In this document: piece after piece, positions 6,709-12,577 of the stretch
How the letters are laid out: the number at the start of each line of letters is the position of its first letter
Position numbering within the stretch: position 1 is the stretch's first letter
Source of the DNA: DAOUMU01 sp034409055
GTDB taxonomy: Bacteria; Chloroflexota; Anaerolineae; 4572-78; J111
Reading direction: 5' to 3'
DNA length: 13,434 nt
Assembly: GCA_034409055.1 (NCBI GenBank)
Contig: DAOUMU010000431.1
Span: forward strand, 1-13,434
The notes under the pieces: generated by a model
What the model saw: only the letters and a program-made list of their open reading frames with translations
Database searches by the model: none
Told to the model about the DNA's origin: nothing
Made by a program: the position numbers and the translations under genes

Positions 6709-8817
6709 TTATCCACGTAATACCCCCCAACGCAGTGTTTCTGCAATCTGCTGGACCTGATCGTGGACCCGCCACATAACCAGGGGTAATCTTTCCGAAG
6801 CAATCTCCAGACGCAATTGGGTAATAATTTTCAACAACGAATCGCGGGCCACCTGGGTCGCCGCCACGGCTGTGGCATAACTTTGCTGGTACTGCTTAAC
6901 CGTAAATCCGCCAGGACTATCGATGGTCTGCTGCAAGGTCGCCGCTATCGCTTTTAACTGCGGCCCAATCTCCGTACAGGTGGCCCCGACCTCAACTAAA
7001 ATATCTCTGGTCACCCCCTCAAAGATTTCTGGACTGATCAGCACCGGCCCCGATGCTGGCTGCGGCGTCACCGTGGGACTGCTTTTATCCAGGATTGTGG
7101 CAAAACCATCTTCCAGCCCGCTAATAGAAGCGATGGCCTTTCTCAGGGCAATGTCGGCTTCCTTCAAACCTCGCCGCGCCTCTTCCAGCGTACCCAGGGC
7201 CTGCCTGGGGTGTTCAGGTGTGGTAGCCTTCGCAGTACCTGGGGCAGGGGTCAGCATTTGCCCCAATCTTTCCGCCAAATTGGCGCATCGTATCAGCGTT
7301 TGAGCCTGGGCTGCTAACAAGCCGCTCAGGTACGTCAACGGAAACTCACTCAGAGGAGCAGTGGCATCATTCAAGACGAGTACCAGATCAGTCTGGTCAA
7401 CCTCATCTTCAGCCAGGTAAGGCCCACTCAATTTTCCGCGCTTCACCTTTAACTTCTCCTCAATCAAAAGCTCACCATCGAGCCGCAACCGGTAAGCAGT
7501 TGGCTTTGTCCCCGGCGCGACATCAATCTTCAAAGCCGTATCGCTGCCAGCAGTCACCAGGCTACCTGTGCCCGCTTTTTGGGTACCTGTGCCCGCCTTC
7601 TGGGTATGAGTACTGACACTCGTTGTCGCCTGCCCTGTGGGTTCGTCGTTGGTCGCCTGTGCCCGCTTTTTGGGTATTCGTCGTTGCGTCAGGCTATACT
7701 GCCAAAGCCATTGCCGCACCTCCCAAAATTTCCGTCGCCACGAGCCATCCACCCGAATGGGAGCCTTATTGGCCCAAACCGGTCCCTCACCTACTTCAAC
7801 CGGGTCAGGCTCAACCTGAATCGGGTGTTCAAGGTTGAGGATTTTGCCCTCCAGGTTCAAGGTTGGTAACCCCTCGACACCTGTGCCCGCTTTCTGGATA
7901 CCTGTGCCCACTTTCCTGTGCCCGCTTTTTGGGTATTGGGTATGAGTACTGACACTCGTTGTCGCCTGCCCTGTGGGTTCGTCGTTGTCGCCTGCCCTGT
8001 GGGTTCGTCGTTGGGTATGAGTCAGCGAGTAAGATTCAAAAGTCGGCAGGTCCGGGTAAAGCTCTTGAGCCGCAGGATAAATTGGTATCTGCCAGCCGGC
8101 CTCACCCAAAATCTGAGCGTATTGCATTTCGGTATCACCCTGAACTTTTTCCAGAAATTCCTCGGTATCTTTTTCCAGGGGGGTGTTTTTACCTGTGCCC
8201 GCTTGGGTATCGGACCGGGTTTCGGGAAATTTGACATCATTGACGCTTCGATATTCTGTGCCGTAGGCCTCATTTAGAGCTTCAATACCGTGATAACGTT
8301 TGCGCAGCCATATCCGCCACTTTACCTCAGTCAGTTGCTTACTGTAAACGCCTGCCTGTTGCTCACTCGGTTCGCTGTTGATATATATAGCAATGATAGG
8401 GCCATCAGGCCATTGTTGACCACTCAAGCTTCTGCTCAAGGCTTTATACCAACCTTCAACCGATCCGAGCAAGGTTGTTTCCAGGTCATCACTGTTTTTT
8501 AAGAGCCAGGCGGGAATACCCTGGCCCAGCAGACCGTGATCGGTATAAGGACCGGGTTTGAGAATACAGTGAAGATCAAAGGTCGGGCACAAATTCAGCA
8601 ATCCGGTCACGTCACGTCGGGCGTTCGTGGCCCCATTCAGGTCAACCGTCCCTTGATTGAATTCGTGGAATCCCCACGGCATAGTGACGGTAATGGCCTG
8701 GGTCCCCATTTGTCTCAAGCGGGTCAGCATAAGCTCCCATCTTTCTCGAGGCATACGGAAATAATCAAAGTCGGTCGTGAGCAAAGGCAAGTTAATCGTC
8801 TCAAAATAATTTTGCAT
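6709..8817 (-). CDS. Degenerate GH35-like (beta-galactosidase-fold) protein interrupted by short repeats
   Basis: The chosen start is the ATG at 8817 because AGAGGA (8825-8830) lies 7 nt upstream. An ATG at 8838 in the same frame has no such site. The product is 702 aa. Residues ~10-190 match a GH35/GH42-type barrel: DYFRMPRERW (18-27), MPWGFHE (46-52), LKPGPY (86-91), INSEP with E149 at the acid/base position, and WLRKRYHGIEALNEAYGT (170-187). After ~250 the family pattern fades, and I cannot find a nucleophile Glu motif. Residues ~204-209, 265-313 and 379-419 are translations of the dispersed repeats. Residues ~430-484 look beta-rich, and ~495-702 are helical with Ala/Glu/Gln-rich stretches. 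It follows the HAD gene after 29 nt and is probably co-transcribed. A carbohydrate-related function is inferred from the fold; catalysis is doubtful. The alternative is a decaying gene. Confidence 0.75.
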   Translation of the reverse strand: MQNYFETINLPLLTTDFDYFRMPRERWELMLTRLRQMGTQAITVTMPWGFHEFNQGTVDLNGATNARRDVTGLLNLCPTFDLHCILKPGPYTDHGLLGQGIPAWLLKNSDDLETTLLGSVEGWYKALSRSLSGQQWPDGPIIAIYINSEPSEQQAGVYSKQLTEVKWRIWLRKRYHGIEALNEAYGTEYRSVNDVKFPETRSDTQAGTGKNTPLEKDTEEFLEKVQGDTEMQYAQILGEAGWQIPIYPAAQELYPDLPTFESYSLTHTQRRTHRAGDNDEPTGQATTSVSTHTQYPKSGHRKVGTGIQKAGTGVEGLPTLNLEGKILNLEHPIQVEPDPVEVGEGPVWANKAPIRVDGSWRRKFWEVRQWLWQYSLTQRRIPKKRAQATNDEPTGQATTSVSTHTQKAGTGTQKAGTGSLVTAGSDTALKIDVAPGTKPTAYRLRLDGELLIEEKLKVKRGKLSGPYLAEDEVDQTDLVLVLNDATAPLSEFPLTYLSGLLAAQAQTLIRCANLAERLGQMLTPAPGTAKATTPEHPRQALGTLEEARRGLKEADIALRKAIASISGLEDGFATILDKSSPTVTPQPASGPVLISPEIFEGVTRDILVEVGATCTEIGPQLKAIAATLQQTIDSPGGFTVKQYQQSYATAVAATQVARDSLLKIITQLRLEIASERLPLVMWRVHDQVQQIAETLRWGVLRG
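7564..7676. repeat. Composite short-repeat cluster in the GH35-like gene (site 1)
   Basis: Order on the plus strand: 22-mer copies at 7564-7584 and 7585-7606 (the latter with ccttc for cttttt), then gagtactgacactcgttg (7608-7625), then a 25-mer containing ctgccctgtgggttcgtcg, then another 22-mer at 7656-7676. On the gene strand it encodes PKKRAQ, NDEPTGQATTSVSTHT and TQKAGTG, residues ~386-419. The reading frame stays open throughout. Confidence 0.9.
7879..8018. repeat. Composite short-repeat cluster in the GH35-like gene (site 2)
   Basis: It has the same order as the 7564 cluster: 22-mer copies at 7879-7900, 7900-7915 (truncated) and 7915-7935, then gagtactgacactcgttg (7944-7961), then two 25-mers containing ctgccctgtgggttcgtcg (about 7962-8012). 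It encodes RTHRAG, NDEPTGQATTSVSTHT, YPKSGHR and IQKAGTG on the gene strand, residues ~269-313. It falls where the recognisable GH35 barrel sequence ends. Confidence 0.9.
8191..8209. repeat. Truncated copy of the dispersed 22-mer (site 3 of the GH35-like gene)
   Basis: acctgtgcccgcttgggta is the 22-mer with an internal 3-bp deletion in the T-run, which keeps the frame. It encodes TQAGTG, residues 204-209 of the GH35-like protein. Confidence 0.7.
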
Positions 8818-8846
8818 GGTCAGGTCCTCTTTCATCACATCAAATA

Positions 8847-9677
8847 TTAGGCCTTTAACGTTCGACCTTTAGCCAGCCCTTCAATCCATTCAAGAGTCAC
8901 ATATTGGAGTCCGTCGATCACCCCATCGGCCTGGCTAAAATCTAAAGATTTGGTCACATGGCTGGGCACGGCAATGACTGCCATCCCGGCTGCTTTCGCC
9001 GCTTGCAAGCCGGTGACCGTGTCTTCAAAAACCAAACAACGCTCGGGTCGAACCCCCAGTTGGCTTGCCGCAAAAAGATACACGTCGGGCGCAGGCTTAT
9101 TATAGGCAATGTCGTCCCCGGTGGCAACAACCTGAAAATACGGTCGCAAGTTAAAGCGAGTTAGCCAGCGCATAACCCATTCCCGATCAGAAGCAGTAGC
9201 CACCCCCAGCGGATAACCAGCCGCCTGTAATTCGGTCAACAGGCTCCTGGCCCCGGGCATAAGTTCGACGTTCTGAAAAGTTATCCCCCATAATTGATCC
9301 AGCCGCCGCCGCAAGTCGGTCATAGCCTGTGCCCGCTTTCCTGTGCCCGCTTCTTGGGTACCTGTGCCCCCTTCTTGGGTATGAGTACTGACACTCGTTG
9401 TCGCCTGCCCTGTGGGTTCGCCGTTCGTCGTTCGTCGCCTGCCCTGTGAGTTCGTCGTCCGTCGTTCGTCGTTCGTCGTTCGTCCCTGAATCAATTCCCG
9501 AAAAAGATTATCGTAGCCATCCATACGACCGACGATAGTTTCGGCCCAATGTTCCAGAGTCAGGAAAGCCCCAAGCTCCTCATAAAGCATTCTACATGCC
9601 TCAAAATCGGGACTTTCTGTATCAATCAACGTGCCATCGTGATCAAAGATGATAGCGTCAAACGAATAGGGGTTCAT
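8847..9677 (-). CDS. HAD-superfamily subfamily IA hydrolase (phosphatase or beta-phosphoglucomutase-like) with repeat insertion
   Basis: I start this 276-aa protein at the ATG at 9677, with GGAGGT (9687-9692) 9 nt upstream. A longer frame upstream to 9830 is repeat sequence. All HAD motifs are present: motif I FDHDGT with nucleophile D12 and D14, motif II ATASD (S163), motif III lysine YNKPAPDVY (K194), and motif IV FEDTVTGLQAAKAAGM (E218, D219). The D-x-D-G-T-L start and the helical cap after it fit subfamily IA, whose members are usually about 210-230 aa. Residues ~65-119 are translated dispersed repeats (RTTNDERRTTN, GEPTGQATTSVSTHT, TQEAGTG). Without them the protein would be about 221 aa. 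The insertion is in the cap domain, which sets substrate choice, so activity may be kept but altered. The substrate is unknown, probably a small phosphorylated sugar or similar. It lies 29 nt upstream of the GH35-like gene. Confidence 0.88.
   Translation of the reverse strand: MNPYSFDAIIFDHDGTLIDTESPDFEACRMLYEELGAFLTLEHWAETIVGRMDGYDNLFRELIQGRTTNDERRTTNSQGRRRTTNGEPTGQATTSVSTHTQEGGTGTQEAGTGKRAQAMTDLRRRLDQLWGITFQNVELMPGARSLLTELQAAGYPLGVATASDREWVMRWLTRFNLRPYFQVVATGDDIAYNKPAPDVYLFAASQLGVRPERCLVFEDTVTGLQAAKAAGMAVIAVPSHVTKSLDFSQADGVIDGLQYVTLEWIEGLAKGRTLKA
9325..9483. repeat. Composite short-repeat cluster in the HAD gene
   Basis: On the plus strand there is a truncated 22-mer (9325-9339), two variant 22-mers (9340-9360 and 9361-9380), gagtactgacactcgttg (9383-9400), two 25-mers (about 9401-9455), then a run of cgttcgt-type heptamers (9455-9483). 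It keeps the same element order and strand as the two clusters in the GH35-like gene. It is translated in frame as about 55 residues in the HAD cap domain. Confidence 0.9.
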
Positions 9678-9690
9678 TATATTTTTACCT

Positions 9691-9769
9691 CCCTGTGCCC
9701 GCCCCGGCTCCGTAGCCCCGGCATCCGTAGTAGCCCCGGCATCCGTAGCCCCGCATCCCCATGCCGGGC
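9691..9769. repeat. GC-rich gtagccccggcatcc repeats upstream of the HAD gene
   Basis: cctgtgcccgcc (9692-9703) is a truncated 22-mer. It is followed by three units of the gtagccccggcatcc type and by catccccatgccggg (9755-9769). The same units make up the hairpin at 6650-6700, so this family flanks the HAD/GH35-like gene pair on both sides. Confidence 0.75.
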
Positions 9770-9910
9770 CTGTGCCCGCTTTTTGGGTACCTGTGCCCGC
9801 TTTTTGGGTATTGGGTATGAGTACTGACACTCGTTGGTCGCCTGCCCTGTGGGTTCGTCGCCTGCCCTGTGGGTTCGTCGTTCGTCACCTGCCCTGTGGG
9901 TTCGTCGTTG
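9770..9910. repeat. Composite short-repeat cluster, intergenic copy
   Basis: Two perfect 22-mers (9770-9788 core, 9790-9810), then gagtactgacactcgttg (9819-9836), then three 25-mers containing ctgccctgtgggttcgtcg or close variants (about 9837-9908). This is the cleanest cluster in the window. It fills the gap between the histidine kinase stop (9916) and the HAD ribosome binding site. Several open frames cross it only because the repeat lacks stop codons; I do not call them genes. Confidence 0.9.
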
Positions 9911-9915
9911 GTAGA

Positions 9916-11583
9916 TCAAGTCGATGCCTCAACCAACTCCGGCGTTCTCACCGTCAGCGTCAGACAGGTACCCTGGTTGGGGCTACTTTCTATATAAAAA
10001 TTGGCCCCCAATAACGAAACCCGCCTTTGAATATTGGTCAGCCCCCGGTGACCGGGATTGATATTGGTTGGCGGTACAAAACCGATACCATCATCCTCAA
10101 CCCGCAGGGTGACCATTCTCTCTTTTCGGGTGAGCCTCACATGCACTTTGCGAGCTTTGGCGTGGCGGACAACGTTCGCCAGAGCTTCGTGCGCAATGTG
10201 GAAAATATGGCTCGCCTGGGCCTCGTTCAAATAGGTGTTGATATCAGGATCGATATCAGTCTCGATAGAAAGCAAGGTATTGATCTTTAGCTCTTTGATC
10301 AAGCCCTGCAGCCGGGCATATAACCCTTTGTCCTTCAGAGCCTGGGGACGTAAATCAAAAATGTAATTTCGAATATCGGTAATAACTCGCGCTAAACTCT
10401 TCAGGCTGAGATCAATTAGCTCGGCAGTGTCTTGATCGGCCGGATCAATGGCCGCTTTGGCATTATCCAGGGAAAGCCCCACCCCATAGATTGATTGAAT
10501 AATACCATCGTGCAAATCACGGGCAAAGCGGTCTCGTTCCTCAAGAATGGCCAAACGTTGGGTTTGTTCATAAAGTCGAGCGTTTTCAATGGCAATAGCC
10601 ACGTGGTAGGCCAACATTTCGGTCAATTGCCGGTCAGTCTCCGTAAATTCAGAGCCATCCTGTTTGTCAGCCAAATAAAGAGCACCTATCAACTTCTCTT
10701 CTTTTGAAAAAATGGGCACCCCCAATAAGCTATGCATCATAGGATGGTGATCGGGAAAGCCAACCGAAGCGGGGTGATTGGCAATGTCGTTTACGATCAC
10801 CGATTTACCCTCACGCAGAAAGATACCCAGCAAACTATGTCCTGTGGGCAACGAGCCCATTTTGAGACGATCAGCCGGATCAATGCCGGCCGTAATAAAG
10901 CGGGATAGATGACCACGGCCATCATGCACGCCCAGAGTAGCATATTTTGCCCTAATCAAGGTACGGGCCGTCCGCGCTATCTTTTGTAAAACCTCTTCCA
11001 ATGAAAGTTCAGAGGTGATCGCCCGTGCCGCTTTGTTCAACGCTTTAAGTTCCTCAATAAGCCCCTCCCGTTCCTCCTCCGCCCGTTTGCGCCCAGTAAT
11101 GTCAGTAGAAATGCCACAAACCGCATACGGCACGCCAGCAGAGTCAAATATGGGAAATTTCAGAGAGAGATAGGTATGTAACCCGTCTTTGTGCGGGGCC
11201 ACTTCCTCCCATTCTAAGGCCGTTCTGGCTCCGAGCACCTTGAGATCATTCTGCCGGAATGCGTTAGCAATTTCCTGGGGGAAGAGATCGTGGTCCGTCC
11301 GGCCAATGATTTGTTCTTTGTCGAAGCCAAACAGAGTCTCGTACTGGTGGTTAACCAGGAGGTATCGACCGGCGGGATCCTTAACGTAAACAACCGCTGT
11401 CGTGTTATCGATGATACCCCTTAGTAACTGCTGACTCTCATGCAACGCCTGCTTGGTCTGCTGGCGCTCACTTCTTGACGCCTCCAACTCAGCCACCCGT
11501 TGGCGCAATTCGACCAATTCATTGATAAGCTGCTCTTTAGTCCTGTCTTGATCTTTTATTTTTGCCTCCCCAAAAATGGACAA
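9916..11583 (-). CDS. Soluble PAS-GAF sensor histidine kinase (HisKA_3/NarL-DegS class)
   Basis: This 555-aa protein has no membrane segment. An N-terminal coiled coil (~15-50) is followed by a PAS domain (~50-168, with the typical DITGRKRAEE exit), a GAF domain (~190-338), and a HisKA_3 dimerisation domain with phospho-acceptor H358 in ERDRFARDLHDG (349-360). The HATPase part has HEALANVVRHAKA (465-477, N box), VEDDGIGF (495-502, G1) and GHRGLTNI (511-518, G2). The start is uncertain. A stop codon lies 4 codons upstream of a TTG at 11583, and no ATG or GTG lies near. The TTG has only a weak GAG-type site, while GGGGAGG (11563-11569) is inside the frame. It is divergent from a NarL-family response regulator at 12578, its likely partner. 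It probably senses a small cytosolic ligand or redox state through PAS or GAF; the ligand is unknown. The HAD gene follows on the same strand after a repeat block. Confidence 0.92.
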   Translation of the reverse strand: MSIFGEAKIKDQDRTKEQLINELVELRQRVAELEASRSERQQTKQALHESQQLLRGIIDNTTAVVYVKDPAGRYLLVNHQYETLFGFDKEQIIGRTDHDLFPQEIANAFRQNDLKVLGARTALEWEEVAPHKDGLHTYLSLKFPIFDSAGVPYAVCGISTDITGRKRAEEEREGLIEELKALNKAARAITSELSLEEVLQKIARTARTLIRAKYATLGVHDGRGHLSRFITAGIDPADRLKMGSLPTGHSLLGIFLREGKSVIVNDIANHPASVGFPDHHPMMHSLLGVPIFSKEEKLIGALYLADKQDGSEFTETDRQLTEMLAYHVAIAIENARLYEQTQRLAILEERDRFARDLHDGIIQSIYGVGLSLDNAKAAIDPADQDTAELIDLSLKSLARVITDIRNYIFDLRPQALKDKGLYARLQGLIKELKINTLLSIETDIDPDINTYLNEAQASHIFHIAHEALANVVRHAKARKVHVRLTRKERMVTLRVEDDGIGFVPPTNINPGHRGLTNIQRRVSLLGANFYIESSPNQGTCLTLTVRTPELVEAST

Positions 11584-11594
11584 TAATCTCGGTC

Positions 11595-11730
11595 TTCACT
11601 ACCCGACACGAGGAGAGAAACCAGGTTTTTTGTCGTCTGCTAATCGTTGCTTTTTGAGCATTCTGGAGAACCAAAAATGCCTCAGCAAGTGAAAAACCTG
11701 GTTTCTGATTTTCAAATGTCGGGTAACGAA
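11595..11730. mobile_element. MITE-like hairpin element immediately upstream of the histidine kinase
   Basis: The ends ttcactacccgaca (11595-11608) and tgtcgggtaacgaa (11717-11730) are inverted repeats with 12 of 14 positions matching. Inside, agaaaccaggttttt (11616-11630) and aaaaacctggtttct (11692-11706) are perfect 15-bp complements, and ttgct (11647-11651) pairs with agcaa (11684-11688). The whole forms an imperfect hairpin of about 136 nt with no coding capacity. I see no clear target-site duplication. It shares end and subterminal motifs with the element at 12268-12415. It starts 12 nt upstream of the kinase TTG, so the kinase promoter must lie within or beyond it. Confidence 0.6.
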
Positions 11731-11829
11731 ATCCAGCCAGGCAAATCCGAGTTCTTCAGAAATTTCCGTGGAATCGCTCAGAGGGGACACTTGAATATAT
11801 GTGGCTTGATGGTAATTGATAGGTTCTAA

Positions 11830-11899
11830 GCCGCCCCCCTACCCCCCCAAAGGGGGGAATCTGGGCATTGCTCCCCCCGCTGGGGGGGTGGGGGGGGCC
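11830..11899. repeat. C-tract/G-tract inverted repeat
   Basis: Runs of 6 to 8 C and G alternate: cccccccaaagggggg (11842-11856) and ctccccccgctggggggg (11871-11888), followed by tgggggggggcc-like sequence. The outer C-runs (from 11832) can pair with the outer G-runs (to 11898). It resembles the 60-bp repeat inside the kinase gene (1031-1150). Confidence 0.7.
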
Positions 11900-12009
11900 A
11901 TCCAAGACACTAAATCAGCCACCAACTCCGTATAACTCAACTCAGTATAACGCAGGCGCACGTGTCCGGGCCAAGCGCCACGGAAAATCCCAAAGAGCCC
12001 AAATCCGTA
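11839..12009 (-). pseudogene. Possible remnant of a gene C-terminus
   Basis: Between a TAA upstream and a TAG at 11839-11841, the minus strand has 56 open codons. They include the ordered-looking stretch WPGHVRLRYTELSYTELVADL, in two parts WPGHVRLRYTEL and SYTELVADLVSWM, and then run into the C/G-tract repeat (PPTPPAGGAM). There is no good start codon or ribosome binding site. I do not recognise the family. It could be a decayed 3' end or chance. Confidence 0.2.
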
Positions 12010-12060
12010 TTAATGAGTATAGCATAGTTACTTTCGGCTAACAATCGGCCTGGCTAAGTT

Positions 12061-12203
12061 GGGTGCGTTTCAGTTTTGGGGCGAGTTATGATTTAGCAAC
12101 TGGTTAAGCCTTTGGAGTCGAGGCTTCAGCCGGACGTGGCCCCGTTTGGACCGGTTGAAGCCTCGACTCCACAATATATCTGCCCCCAAATTGAAATACA
12201 CCC
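12061..12203. mobile_element. 143-bp MITE-like element with 9-bp flanking direct repeat
   Basis: Terminal inverted repeats of 23 bp (12061-12083 and 12181-12203) match at 18 positions. They are flanked by the direct repeat ggctaagtt at 12052-12060 and 12204-12212, as expected for target duplication. The centre holds a near-perfect hairpin: tggagtcgaggcttca (12113-12128) is fully complementary to tgaagcctcgactcca (12156-12171), and 5 further pairs include one G-T. There is no coding capacity. Confidence 0.6.
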
Positions 12204-12267
12204 GGCTAAGTTGATAGATATTTTATTGAAACATATTTCCCCCTTCACAAGAACACATCCTATTCAT

Positions 12268-12415
12268 TTGCTACCGGACACCTTTTATAACAAACCCAGA
12301 AACCGTTTTTTCGCTTGAAATTTATCATCCTTGGCAAACAAAACCGACTCTTCAGCACAAATTGTTTGCTCAAACCGTGAAAAATCGGTTTCTCCACAAA
12401 ACTGTCCGATAGCAA
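12268..12415. mobile_element. 148-bp MITE-like element with 11-bp flanking direct repeat
   Basis: The ends ttgctaccggaca (12268-12280) and tgtccgatagcaa (12403-12415) are inverted repeats with 12 of 13 matches. The identical 11-mer atcctattcat lies directly outside both ends (12257-12267 and 12416-12426), the signature of a target-site duplication. A subterminal inverted repeat, agaaaccgtttttt (12298-12311) against gaaaaatcggtttct (12379-12393), matches the one in the 11595-11730 element. No open frame fits a transposase. A duplication of about 11 bp would fit mobilisation by an IS4-like transposase, but that is a guess. Confidence 0.7.
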
Positions 12416-12432
12416 ATCCTATTCATATGAAC

Positions 12433-12461
12433 TTGACACTAATGCTAAACCGCCCCATAAT
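12433..12461 (+). promoter_or_regulatory. Near-consensus sigma70 promoter for the response regulator
   Basis: TTGACA (12433-12438) is a perfect -35. After exactly 17 bp comes CATAAT (12456-12461), a one-mismatch -10. Transcription would start near 12468, giving a leader of about 110 nt before the GTG at 12578. A small hairpin, ctgccg (12507-12512) with cggcag (12530-12535), is possible in that leader. The -35 lies 6 bp past the right duplication of the 148-bp MITE-like element. Confidence 0.6.
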
Positions 12462-12577
12462 AAGTCCTGTAACTTCTTGGGGTATAAAAATCATCAATCA
12501 AAACGTCTGCCGGGCAGTCAGCGGTTTGTCGGCAGCCATAATTTTCACAACGAAATCAAAAAACAGGTGCCGATTTT

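Noticed and set aside
8818..8838. Earlier ATG at 8838 for the GH35-like gene
   Set aside because: The Shine-Dalgarno AGAGGA lies inside this extension and is well spaced for the ATG at 8817.
9400..9483. CRISPR-like look of repeated 25-mers and heptamers (also 9837-9908)
   Set aside because: Units are tandem or nearly so, with no spacers of constant length and unique sequence, and no cas genes nearby.
9678..9830. N-terminal extension of the HAD gene to 9830
   Set aside because: It is entirely repeat sequence kept open because the repeats lack stops. The ATG at 9677 has GGAGGT at good spacing and starts right before the HAD motif I.
9677..10014. Several open frames across the intergenic repeat block
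   Set aside because: They are different readings of the same stop-free repeats and disagree with each other in frame and strand.
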